This document shows positions 1-7,690 of a stretch of DNA of 64,000 nucleotides, piece by piece (positions within the stretch are counted from its first letter, which is position 1; every line of letters begins with the position of its first letter). Source of the DNA: Lewinellaceae bacterium (lineage in GTDB: Bacteria > Bacteroidota > Bacteroidia > Chitinophagales > Saprospiraceae); the NCBI GenBank assembly GCA_020636355.1, contig JACJYB010000002.1, forward strand, positions 496,001 through 560,000, read 5' to 3'. The notes below the pieces were generated by a model. The model ran no database searches. It had not been told where the DNA came from and worked only from the letters and a program-made list of their open reading frames with translations. A program made the translations under genes and the position numbers.

Positions 1-2
1 GC

Positions 3-419
3 GCCTTGCAGGCTTCTCGTACCAAAATTTACGTTTTTTTGTCGTTTGTCGTTCTGATGGCGGTATTGCTTGGCACGTTGATGTATATGGTTGAAGGAGA
101 TATCAATCCCGAAATTCGTTCCATTCCGGATGGCATATACTGGGCCATCGTCACCCTTACAACAGTAGGTTATGGCGACAAAATTCCCATCACAGCACCC
201 GGGCAGATGTTGGCCACGGTTGTGATGATCCTTGGCTATGGAGTTATCGCGGTTCCTACCGGGATTGTTACTGCTGAGATCAGCGGCCGGGTGATGAATT
301 TAAAGGAATTTCACTACTTCAAATGTCCTCAGTGCGGACAGACGGAACATCACAAATTAGCACAATACTGCCATCGCTGTGGGCATTCCTTAAGCAGCCC
401 AGAAGAAAACACCTATTAA
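3..419 (+). CDS. Potassium channel, C-terminal part (5' end cut by window edge)
   Basis: This is the C-terminal part of a two-TM or voltage-gated-type potassium channel of the inner membrane. Numbering from the TTG at 6, a membrane helix spans about residues 8-30, followed by a pore loop with the potassium selectivity filter TVGYGD (residues 53-58) and a second helix at about 67-90. After the pore is a short cytosolic tail with two CxxC pairs (C107/C110 and C122/C125), the spacing of a zinc ribbon. The reading frame is open to the window edge (GCC at 3-5 precedes the TTG), so the protein almost certainly starts outside the window with a voltage-sensor-like S1-S4 region. Gating and physiology cannot be told. 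The channel identity is sure; the zinc ribbon is an inference from cysteine spacing. Confidence 0.85.
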   Translation, partial: ALQASRTKIYVFLSFVVLMAVLLGTLMYMVEGDINPEIRSIPDGIYWAIVTLTTVGYGDKIPITAPGQMLATVVMILGYGVIAVPTGIVTAEISGRVMNLKEFHYFKCPQCGQTEHHKLAQYCHRCGHSLSSPEENTY

Positions 420-503
420 AGTCCGGTATAAGGCAATACGTCAAAACCATTTTACTTGGCATCTAATGATAGAATGCGTAAATTTCTATTTGGAACAAAA
501 CCC

Positions 504-926
504 ATGCATATGCGCGCTAAAAACTCTTTTTTGCTGCTTGCCGTAATTCTGCTTTCCGGTTGCTTTGTCTCAAAGGACACGCCAAAAAAGGAGGCAAAAG
601 AAGATCCTTATGAAATAAACAACCAGCAAGACAACCGTAGTCTGGCTGATGTATTACGGAAATACTCTTCGCTGACGATTCAGGGAGACGGAAATAATGC
701 CCGGATTTATATTCGTGGACAAAGCACGATAACCCTGGAAACACAACCATTGTTTATCGTCAACAACACCAATATGGGCAGAAATTATGCTGCTGTCAAC
801 AGCAGCATCAATGCAAACGAGATTGTCAGTGTTCGGATATTACGCAGTCTCTCCGAGACCGCCATATATGGTGAAGAAGGAAATCATGGTGTGATCATCA
901 TCAAGACGAAAAACGCCAATAAGTAA
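504..926 (+). CDS. Small lipoprotein consisting only of a TonB-receptor plug-like domain
   Basis: The start ATG at 504 (or 510) puts a clean lipoprotein signal at the N terminus: a basic residue, a hydrophobic run LLLAVILL and the lipobox LSGC. An upstream TTG at 456 would put an implausible 16-residue leader before it. After a short charged linker, the rest (about 100 residues) resembles the plug domain of SusC/TonB-dependent receptors: a SLADVLRKYSSL segment, an IRGQ motif, PLFIVNN, the EIVSVRILRSLSETAIYGEEGNHGV stretch and the terminal VIIIKTKN. In full receptors that last part is the 'A-IYGSRGANGVIIITTK' end of the plug. No beta-barrel follows: the gene stops at a TAA and converges on the permease at 932. 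It could be a periplasmic decoy, a partner of a barrel elsewhere, or a remnant. The plug resemblance is clear; the function is unknown. Confidence 0.7.
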   Translation: MHMRAKNSFLLLAVILLSGCFVSKDTPKKEAKEDPYEINNQQDNRSLADVLRKYSSLTIQGDGNNARIYIRGQSTITLETQPLFIVNNTNMGRNYAAVNSSINANEIVSVRILRSLSETAIYGEEGNHGVIIIKTKNANK

Positions 927-931
927 TCAGG

Positions 932-3211
932 TTATTTCGGATCCATTTCATCTGAACTGCTGATAAAAAGGATATTGCCGGGCAAATCGTAGTCTGTAAA
1001 CATTTTGGCACCCAGCTTTTTAACGGTTTCAGCCAAAAAGCCTATAAATGTCAAATCGGCATCCCGGGACTTTGCAATGATAACTTCATGCGGATTGGCA
1101 TCGTGCGTCCTGGTAATAAATTCAACATTATGTGTTGATATAGGTAATTGACCCGCCTGGATCAATCCGGTCAGCCTGCTCTGTTCCTGATCCATGATAT
1201 CTTCCGTGAAATAAGCATATACCCGTGGTTCTGCGCCGGCCCATTCTTTATGGCCCATCAGGATATAAGCCAGCAATATCATAAGGGTAGCATTCCGGTA
1301 ATCCTGTTGCGTAATCCAGATATGGATGCGCTTACGGATCCCGAATCCCCGATCGGAACTGGCCAGAATGGCTAAATCAAAATCAACGGATCGAATGAGA
1401 TTAAAGTTATCGATCAGATCCGTTAACCCGGTGATATCGTGTTTGGTGTACTCCAGCAGGAGCAGATTGTTATCCGTACCGGCCATTCCCGGAAGTTGGA
1501 TGATTTGGGCGATGGCTGATTGATACGACGGACTGATCATCGTGTCAATGTATATGTTGCTGTCACTGATTTCAGCCATTTTAATCAGACGGTTTTTGGC
1601 CACTTTCGCCTCCCGGTTGAGTTGCCGGGACAAATACCCCGGAACGAAGTGTATGTAGGTACCGAAGCCATATTTATGTGCTATCCAACGCAGCAGATCA
1701 AATGGCCCGATGCGGTCAAACGTATGCTTTGATAACGCCACAACCGACGGTCGCCAACTGCGGGCAGCTTCTTTGTCTGCTTTTTGTAGAAATACCTGCA
1801 GCTGACGGCTGAACTGAAAGATTACTCCCTGAAAGATCAGTGCGATGCTCTTTTTGTCTTTGTTAAAAAATGCAATTAGAAAGTAAAGAGAGACCAATAG
1901 TATCGTCGCCATTATAGCATAAGAGGCATTCATAAAAAACATCAGCCCGAAGCAGGCTATTGCCCCGAATAAGGAGATGTACCACCTCGAACGAAAGCTG
2001 GGCCGGTAAGATGGATCTGCAGCGAAATGATTCAGAAAGGATATTAAACACAGGGAGCCATAAGTAACCATAAAAAACATGGAAATGATCTGGGCAACGG
2101 CATCCAATTGGCCTAAAAAAATAAATGCCCCGGCAATCAGGATGGTTACCAGGCTTGCATTGTAGGGTTCGTCTGAAACACCTTTACCTTTTGACAGAAA
2201 ATCATTCAGAAATGGTGTTGGGAAAATACGATCACGCGAAATGGCCTGAAGCGTACGCGGTGCAACCATAATGGATCCCAAAGCGGAAGAGATGGTGGCG
2301 GCGGCCAGCCCGATAGGAATCAGCCAGGCACCCTGCCAGGCTATTTCCGACATAATCAGCCGGGAAGTGTCAGCCAGTTCCAACGGCGAGGCAGAAATAT
2401 GCAGTTTGTAGGCGATAAAAAGATAGATGATCATCCCTGATATCGTAGCAGACAGGGTCCCTAAAGGCAAGGACTTGGATGGGTCCTTGAGATCACCTGA
2501 TAATCCAACCCCCGCTGTCATACCGGTAAACGCAGGGAAAATTATGGCAAATACCGTGAAGAAGTCTACCGATTTGATACCTGAGTTGGGAAAATCCAGA
2601 ATGGTGGTGACCGGTCCGTAAGGGGTAGTTTGTTCCAGCGCACTGCCAACAAAAAATGCGACCAATGCAATGCCGAGCGTAGCAACAACAACGTATAAGG
2701 TCTTGACGCCCAATGATGCCCCTTTGGTCAGCATGATATAAGTGAGCCCCAATAATGCCGGAATGCCAATGGTCTGTTTTTGATCCATTAACCACGATAC
2801 CCAGCCCGGCAGATTGAATCCATTCAACCAATTAAACAAGGGCGTAAATGCCTCAGTGAACGCGATGATGTAAAAGGCAACACTGATGGCTTGGGACAGA
2901 TACAGGGTGATACCAATGGTCGAGCCGATGACAAGACCAAAGGAGCGGGATATGATGTAATATTCTCCGCCTCCTTCTACCTTCTGATTGGTCGCAATCT
3001 CGGCAATGGCCATCGCAGTCGGTATGGTTACCATATGACCGATCAATATAATCAAGATGGTGCCCAGCAAACCCTGCTGGCCGACTGCAAAACCAAATCG
3101 TAAGAACATGATTGCTCCCAGTATGGTTGAAATTGCAGTAAAAAATACCGGCATCGTGCTGAATTTCTTCGGCGATGCACCTGATGACGACAATGATTGA
3201 GAGGAATCCAA
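932..3211 (-). CDS. SLC12-like (cation-chloride cotransporter type) APC-superfamily permease
   Basis: A 759-residue polytopic inner-membrane transporter of the amino acid-polyamine-organocation superfamily. The N-terminal 450 residues hold about 12 membrane segments. The first has the STILGAIMFLRFGFAVGQQG signature seen in the SLC12/cation-chloride cotransporter branch, and the GGGEYYIISRSFG motif follows TM2. The C-terminal 280 residues are soluble and carry the conserved GFGIRKRIHIW and LMILLAYIL segments of the SLC12 tail. Substrate cannot be assigned; bacterial members are usually labelled amino acid permease. The start is unsettled: TTG at 3211 gives the full protein, no ATG lies between it and the upstream stop, and the next ATG is residue 20 (codon ending at 3154), just before TM1. 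It diverges from the MscS gene. Confidence 0.8.
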   Translation of the reverse strand: MDSSQSLSSSGASPKKFSTMPVFFTAISTILGAIMFLRFGFAVGQQGLLGTILIILIGHMVTIPTAMAIAEIATNQKVEGGGEYYIISRSFGLVIGSTIGITLYLSQAISVAFYIIAFTEAFTPLFNWLNGFNLPGWVSWLMDQKQTIGIPALLGLTYIMLTKGASLGVKTLYVVVATLGIALVAFFVGSALEQTTPYGPVTTILDFPNSGIKSVDFFTVFAIIFPAFTGMTAGVGLSGDLKDPSKSLPLGTLSATISGMIIYLFIAYKLHISASPLELADTSRLIMSEIAWQGAWLIPIGLAAATISSALGSIMVAPRTLQAISRDRIFPTPFLNDFLSKGKGVSDEPYNASLVTILIAGAFIFLGQLDAVAQIISMFFMVTYGSLCLISFLNHFAADPSYRPSFRSRWYISLFGAIACFGLMFFMNASYAIMATILLVSLYFLIAFFNKDKKSIALIFQGVIFQFSRQLQVFLQKADKEAARSWRPSVVALSKHTFDRIGPFDLLRWIAHKYGFGTYIHFVPGYLSRQLNREAKVAKNRLIKMAEISDSNIYIDTMISPSYQSAIAQIIQLPGMAGTDNNLLLLEYTKHDITGLTDLIDNFNLIRSVDFDLAILASSDRGFGIRKRIHIWITQQDYRNATLMILLAYILMGHKEWAGAEPRVYAYFTEDIMDQEQSRLTGLIQAGQLPISTHNVEFITRTHDANPHEVIIAKSRDADLTFIGFLAETVKKLGAKMFTDYDLPGNILFISSSDEMDPK

Positions 3212-3377
3212 GCTTAAAGGGTTGGTGAATTCCGATTAAGGTAATAAACTTTCAGGTATTCCATCACCGATTAGCATGGACCGCTTGGATAAACCTTTTT
3301 GTACCAGGCATTCATTTCAGGCAGCGTAAAGTGGGTTAGAAACAGGCGCAAATAGCGTTTCCAACCGCCACCTATTT

Positions 3378-4298
3378 GTGCGAATTGGAATAATCTTTTC
3401 TATTTTCGTGGCCAAACCATCCTTTTTGCAACAGATACTGGATCAAGTTCTATTTCGGGCAGGAACCAACTCGGTTACTGTACAAAATGTGTTAATAGCC
3501 TTGGCAATCATCTCTTTTGCCCGGTTGATCAGTTACTTGCTGTCGAAAAGTCTTAAAAGTAGGTTTCAGCGCCGGGGCGTGGATATTGGACGGCAGTTCG
3601 CCATAATCACCACCTTTAAATACATCCTGTATACCATCACCGTGCTGTGGTCCATCCAGGCACTTGGCTTCACCCTCTCCTATGTTTGGGGAGGCGCTGC
3701 TGCATTATTGGTAGGCTTGGGACTGGGGTTACAACAAACCTTTATGGATTGGATCTCGGGTATTGTCTTGCTTATCGAGGGAACTGTTGCAGTTGGAGAC
3801 ATTGTGGTTGTTGACGGAACCGTTGCCCGCGTGCGGTACATCGGGATCCGTACCAGTAAAGTTGAAACCCGGGACTCAGTGGTTATCATTATTCCTAATT
3901 CAAAATTGGTCATCAACAATGTAGTTAACTTCAGCAACAACAATGAGCCTTCCCGATTTCAGATTCATGTAGGAGTCTCCTATCAATCGGATGTGCAATT
4001 GGTCACCAGGATCCTGATTCAAGCTGCTGAAGAGCAAAAAGAAGTTCTTGATTTACCGCCGCCTTCTGTCCATTTTACGGATTTTGGCAATTCTGCCCTC
4101 GAATTCACCCTGCACATTTATTGCCGTGAGTTTTTCCGCATCGAACGGATAAAAAGTGAAGTTAGGTACCGGATTATTGATATGTTTCGTCAGCAGGGCA
4201 TTGAAATTCCATTCCCGCAAAGAGATCTATGGATCCGTAATCCCCAGGCCATTGTTAAAGCTGGCAGATCCATGCGCAACCAGCCGGAAAATGACTAA
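3378..4298 (+). CDS. Mechanosensitive ion channel of the MscS family
   Basis: A 306-residue small-conductance mechanosensitive channel, which would open under hypo-osmotic shock to release solutes. The protein has two to three N-terminal membrane segments and then the MscS core: the Ala/Gly-rich pore helix (AALLVGLGLGLQQTF) followed by DWISGIVLLIEG. The beta-domain follows with VGDIVVVDG and the IGIRTSKVETRDSVVIIIPNS segment typical of the family, and a soluble alpha/beta cage domain to about residue 285. Initiation is at GTG 3378. No ATG lies near, and a later GTG at 3408 would still leave the first helix complete. Its stop codon overlaps the next gene by 8 bp, so the two are probably translated from one message. 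Confidence 0.9.
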   Translation: MRIGIIFSIFVAKPSFLQQILDQVLFRAGTNSVTVQNVLIALAIISFARLISYLLSKSLKSRFQRRGVDIGRQFAIITTFKYILYTITVLWSIQALGFTLSYVWGGAAALLVGLGLGLQQTFMDWISGIVLLIEGTVAVGDIVVVDGTVARVRYIGIRTSKVETRDSVVIIIPNSKLVINNVVNFSNNNEPSRFQIHVGVSYQSDVQLVTRILIQAAEEQKEVLDLPPPSVHFTDFGNSALEFTLHIYCREFFRIERIKSEVRYRIIDMFRQQGIEIPFPQRDLWIRNPQAIVKAGRSMRNQPEND

Positions 4299-4797
4299 AA
4301 CGGTAGGTATTGGCGGGGTGAGCCGGGCAGGCAAAACCACACTTGCCGTTCAATTAGCAAATCAACTGCAAAACACACTTTTACTTGCCCTGGATGATTT
4401 CGTTTTACCCAGCGTCCAACTTCCCCGGATCAATCAGACGGAAGATTGGGAACATCCTCTTTCTGTAGATTGGAATCATTTATTTTCGACCATAAGCGAA
4501 GGCGAAAACAACTACGACTACATCCTCATTGAGGGGATCTTAACTTTTGCCCACCCTACCCTAAATCGCATTTTGTCCGGAGGGATCTATCTCCATTTAT
4601 CCAAAGCGTCCTATTGGTTCCTGCGACTGCAGGAAACCCGCTGGGGAAAGGAACCTAAATGGTATCTGGACTACGTTTGGGAGGCGCATCAGGTTTATGG
4701 AAAGCCCAGTCCTGGTATTTCAAAATGGCTTGAACTACCTGAATTTCATTCGGCTCCGCCCTTCGATCCGGCATTGGATTTTATCGAAACGATCTGA
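4291..4797 (+). CDS. P-loop kinase resembling nicotinamide riboside kinase / uridine kinase
   Basis: A 168-residue soluble P-loop kinase. The Walker A motif GGVSRAGKTT is at residues 8-17 and an acceptor-binding Asp pair LDDF at 35-37. A Walker-B-like LIEGILTF follows at about 79-86 and a lid region with RLQETRWGK. This order, and the DW.HPLSVDW segment, match the NRK/uridine kinase family, which phosphorylates nicotinamide riboside to NMN in NAD salvage. The exact substrate is inferred. An in-frame ORF extends back to 4156 inside the MscS gene, but the ATG at 4291 is at the expected distance before the P-loop and overlaps the MscS stop by 8 bp (ATGACTAA). It converges on the photolyase gene with 21 bp between. 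Confidence 0.7.
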   Translation: MTKTVGIGGVSRAGKTTLAVQLANQLQNTLLLALDDFVLPSVQLPRINQTEDWEHPLSVDWNHLFSTISEGENNYDYILIEGILTFAHPTLNRILSGGIYLHLSKASYWFLRLQETRWGKEPKWYLDYVWEAHQVYGKPSPGISKWLELPEFHSAPPFDPALDFIETI

Positions 4798-4818
4798 ATA
4801 ATAGGGGCTGATTCGGTG

Positions 4819-6129
4819 TCATTCTGTCAATCCGTTCAATGCGTTACGGAATGTCGCTATTGCCCGGTCCCGAGCTGCTTTGTGGTCAACAATTGGTACC
4901 GGATAATCCGGAGATTGCCAGCCCGGGACCCATTGGTCGAGGTAACTGTTGTGCGGATCAAACTTTTGAGTTTGTAATGCCGGATTAAAAATGCGGAAGT
5001 ACGGTGCTGCATCCACACCCGATCCCGCTGCCCACTGCCAACCGCCATTGTTTGAAGCCAGTTCGTAGTCGAGTAATTGCTGCGCAAAATAAGCTTCACC
5101 CCACCGCCAATCAATCAATAAATGTTTGGTCAAAAAAGAAGCTGTGATCATCCGGACTCGATTGTGCATAAATCCGGTCTCATTTAACTCATGCATGCCC
5201 GCATCTACGATCGGATATCCGGTCCGGCCTTGACACCAGGCATCGAACTCGTCTTCCCGGTTAAGCCAGGGTATGTGGTCATACTGGGGTCTGAAGGAAT
5301 TCTTGACTACATGAGGAAAATGATACAGGATCATCATGTAAAACTCCCTCCAGATCAGCTCATTCAAATAGGTAGCGCTCCAGGCAAATGCTTTGCCGAC
5401 CAGATAGCGGATGCTGATGGTCCCGAAGCGTAGATGTACACTGATGCGTGAAGTCCCGTGAATACCCGGAAAATTGCGCGTATCCTGATAGTCGCGGATA
5501 AGCTCTTCTTCCACTTTTTTTCCGGGAAACTCCTGATGTACAGGCTTAAAGCCAAGCGCTGCCAGCGGCATAACCGTTTGCCTTGGCATTTGAACGAGTT
5601 TATCAGCTGAAAAAATAACCGGGTACGGATCAATCATCTCTTGCCGGAACAGCTCTTTCCACTTTCTGCTGTAGGGAGTAAACACGGTGTAGGGCTCTCC
5701 ATCCGCCTTCATCACATCACGCCGGTCCATGATAACCTGATCTTTATAGCCTTTAAACAGGATTCCATGGTCCGATAAAAGGGCATGGATACTTTTGTCT
5801 CTTTGAATGGCATAGGGTTCGTAATCCCGGTTGGCTATCACTAACTCAATCAAATAGGTCTTGACCAGTTCCCTGAATACTTCTTCCGGAGTACCGAAAT
5901 AAGTTTTCAATCCAGAGCCATACGCAGCTAATTCATGATTCAATTGCTCCAACGTATCAAAGATAAATTGCAGTCTGGCATCTGCTTTCACTTCCAATTC
6001 ATCCAGGATGTTGCGGTCAAATATAAAGATGGGTAAGACCGGATTTCCCGACTGCAACGCCTGTGACAATCCATGATTATCCACCAATCTCAAATCCCGC
6101 CTGAACCAAAACAGGGTAATCCGTTGCAT
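4819..6129 (-). CDS. phrB: Deoxyribodipyrimidine photolyase (class I, FAD-dependent)
   Basis: A 436-residue DNA repair flavoprotein that splits UV-induced pyrimidine dimers with blue light. The N-terminal photolyase domain begins ITLFWFRRDLRLVDNHGL and would bind the antenna chromophore. The C-terminal FAD domain shows the class I hallmarks in order: LIWREFYMMIL, PIVDAGMHEL, GFMHNRVRMITASFLTK, LLIDWRWGE and NNGGWQWAAGSG followed by DAAPYFRIFNP. Length is close to the family norm. The Trp-rich electron-transfer region and the Asn of the active site (N of MHNR) are present, which supports a true photolyase over a cryptochrome. The gene diverges from the carotenoid operon across only 61 bp, a common pairing in light-responsive loci. 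Confidence 0.93.
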   Translation of the reverse strand: MQRITLFWFRRDLRLVDNHGLSQALQSGNPVLPIFIFDRNILDELEVKADARLQFIFDTLEQLNHELAAYGSGLKTYFGTPEEVFRELVKTYLIELVIANRDYEPYAIQRDKSIHALLSDHGILFKGYKDQVIMDRRDVMKADGEPYTVFTPYSRKWKELFRQEMIDPYPVIFSADKLVQMPRQTVMPLAALGFKPVHQEFPGKKVEEELIRDYQDTRNFPGIHGTSRISVHLRFGTISIRYLVGKAFAWSATYLNELIWREFYMMILYHFPHVVKNSFRPQYDHIPWLNREDEFDAWCQGRTGYPIVDAGMHELNETGFMHNRVRMITASFLTKHLLIDWRWGEAYFAQQLLDYELASNNGGWQWAAGSGVDAAPYFRIFNPALQTQKFDPHNSYLDQWVPGWQSPDYPVPIVDHKAARDRAIATFRNALNGLTE

Positions 6130-6168
6130 TTTTGTTTAATTTTTTTTGATTTTTGTTAAACAAAACTA
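6130..6168. promoter_or_regulatory. Inverted repeat and candidate -7 element between phrB and crtI
   Basis: A perfect 10-bp inverted repeat, TTTTGTTTAA at 6130-6139 and TTAAACAAAA at 6156-6165, is separated by 16 bp. On the minus strand TAGTTTTG (plus-strand CAAAACTA, 6161-6168) fits the Bacteroidota -7 consensus TAnnTTTG and lies about 32 bp before the phrB start codon; no matching -33 element was found. The right arm of the repeat overlaps this -7 element, as a repressor site would. A light-dependent MerR-type regulator (CarH/LitR) is a plausible ligand, but none is encoded in the window. Confidence 0.5.
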
Positions 6169-6190
6169 ACCAAATTTTGATCTATATGGT

Positions 6191-7456
6191 ATGAAATTTC
6201 GCGACGGAAACAAGACGGTGGTCATTGGTGCAGGATTGGCTGGTATGGCGTGTGCCGCATTGCTGGCTAAATCCGGACATTCTGTACAGTTGATTGAGAA
6301 ACATGATACGGTTGGAGGAAGAAACCGGAAGTGGACTCACCAGGGTTTCCAGTTTGACATGGGACCTTCCTGGTATTGGATGCCAGATGTATTTGAACGC
6401 TTTTACCAGCTATTCGGGCATACCCATCAGGATTTTTACGAATTAAAGCGACTTGATCCTTCCTACCAGGTTTTCTGGAGTGACCGCGAGCCCATCACCC
6501 TCCCTGCTGATTTTGACAGCTTAAAGACATTGTTTGATGGATTTGAGGCAGGCAGCGGAGACCGATTGGCAGCCTTCCTAAAAGAAGCAAAAATTAAATA
6601 CGATACGGCGATGTCTGAGTTCATTTACAGGCCATCGCTCCACGCCACGGAATATGCTGACCTCCAATTGATCCAGAAAAGCATGCGCCTGGATCTTTTC
6701 CAGTCCATTGCAAAGCACATCCGTAAATACGTTCAGGATCCTCATCTGGTACAGTTGCTGGAGTTTCCAGTGCTGTTTCTTGGAGCAAAACCACAAGAAA
6801 CACCTGCATTGTACAGCATGATGAATTATGCGGACATGATGCTGGGGACCTGGTATCCAATGGGAGGAATGACGAAAATTTCGGAAGCATTCCATCAAAT
6901 CCTGGCGGAGAATAAAGTTGAATTAATTACTGATACAGAGGTCGATTCATTCATCCTGGGATCCGACAGAAATGTGAAAGCCGTATCCACATCCAGTGGT
7001 CTATTGGAGACCAATCTGGTGATATCAGGGGCTGACTACCATCATACGGAAATGAACCTCTTACCGAATTCCAGCCGGTCTTACTCTAAAGCCTATTGGG
7101 ATAAAAAAGTGATGGCCCCTTCTTCTTTGTTGTTCTATGTAGGCGTTGATAAAAAGATCCCCGGTCTTGAGCACCATAATTTATTTTTCGACGCACCTTT
7201 CTCCGCGCACGCCAAGTCCATTTACGACGACCACATATGGCCGGAAGATCCCCTCTTTTATGTGTGTGCGCCTTCCAAGACCGATCCGGTGGTTGCCCCG
7301 GAAGGCAAAGAAAATCTGTTCATCCTGATACCACTCTCTACCCGGTTAAAGGATGATCCCTCAAAGCATGACCACTATTTTAACAGGGTACTCGATCGTA
7401 TGGAGCGCCAACTTGGGTGCACCATCAAGGACCATGTCTTGTTTCACCGCAGTTAA
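6191..7456 (+). CDS. crtI: Phytoene desaturase CrtI, cut short by an in-frame TAA
   Basis: This is the N-terminal 421 residues of CrtI, the FAD-dependent desaturase that turns phytoene into coloured carotenoids such as lycopene at the membrane. The dinucleotide-binding motif VVIGAGLAGMACA is near residues 10-22, followed by the GGRNRKW segment and the DMGPSWYWMPDVFE region typical of CrtI. The frame ends at TAA (7454-7456, codon 422). The same frame continues for 78 codons with the normal CrtI C terminus (see next entry), so this is a single nonsense codon and not a frameshift. By comparison with the expected family pattern (RS-Y...DF..DY..F.GNAYG), TAA sits where a Tyr (TAT/TAC) is usual. 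The truncated product would probably be inactive. Sequencing error, strain polymorphism and real gene loss cannot be distinguished here. Confidence 0.88.
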   Translation: MKFRDGNKTVVIGAGLAGMACAALLAKSGHSVQLIEKHDTVGGRNRKWTHQGFQFDMGPSWYWMPDVFERFYQLFGHTHQDFYELKRLDPSYQVFWSDREPITLPADFDSLKTLFDGFEAGSGDRLAAFLKEAKIKYDTAMSEFIYRPSLHATEYADLQLIQKSMRLDLFQSIAKHIRKYVQDPHLVQLLEFPVLFLGAKPQETPALYSMMNYADMMLGTWYPMGGMTKISEAFHQILAENKVELITDTEVDSFILGSDRNVKAVSTSSGLLETNLVISGADYHHTEMNLLPNSSRSYSKAYWDKKVMAPSSLLFYVGVDKKIPGLEHHNLFFDAPFSAHAKSIYDDHIWPEDPLFYVCAPSKTDPVVAPEGKENLFILIPLSTRLKDDPSKHDHYFNRVLDRMERQLGCTIKDHVLFHRS

Positions 7457-7690
7457 TGCATCAATGATTTCATCAAAGACTACCATTCCTTCCGAGGTAA
7501 TGCATATGGTATGGCAAATACCCTGTTACAGACAGGCCCATTAAGGCCAAAAATTAAAAGTAAAAAGGTAAACAATCTATTCTTTACCGGCCAGCTAACG
7601 GTACCCGGTCCTGGTTTACCTCCAGCTGTTATCAGCGGCGAAGTGGTTGCAAAATACATTCTTAAAAAACAAAAGCCAATCCAGGCATGA
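7457..7690 (+). pseudogene. crtI: In-frame C-terminal remainder of crtI after the TAA
   Basis: The 77 sense codons after the internal TAA and the final TGA (7688-7690) stay in the crtI frame. They encode the family's conserved end: FRGNAYGMANTLLQTGP, then KVNNLFFTGQLTVPGPGLPP and AVISGEVVAKYIL. That motif closes the FAD site in CrtI. The next in-frame ATG is only at 7511, so reinitiation would lose part of the motif. The final TGA overlaps the crtB start (ATGA at 7687-7690), showing that the original operon architecture is intact. With the stop read as an amino acid the protein would be 499 residues, the usual CrtI length. Confidence 0.85.

Noticed and set aside
7454..7459. Recoding of the crtI stop (selenocysteine or genetic code change)
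   Set aside because: Selenocysteine uses TGA, and TAA ends many other genes in the window, so a reassigned TAA is not tenable. Ordinary low-level readthrough cannot be excluded.
6191..7690. Frameshift in crtI
   Set aside because: The codons before and after the TAA are in the same frame (both at coordinate modulo 3 = 2), and the C terminus continues correctly, so a point change to a stop and not an indel is the explanation.
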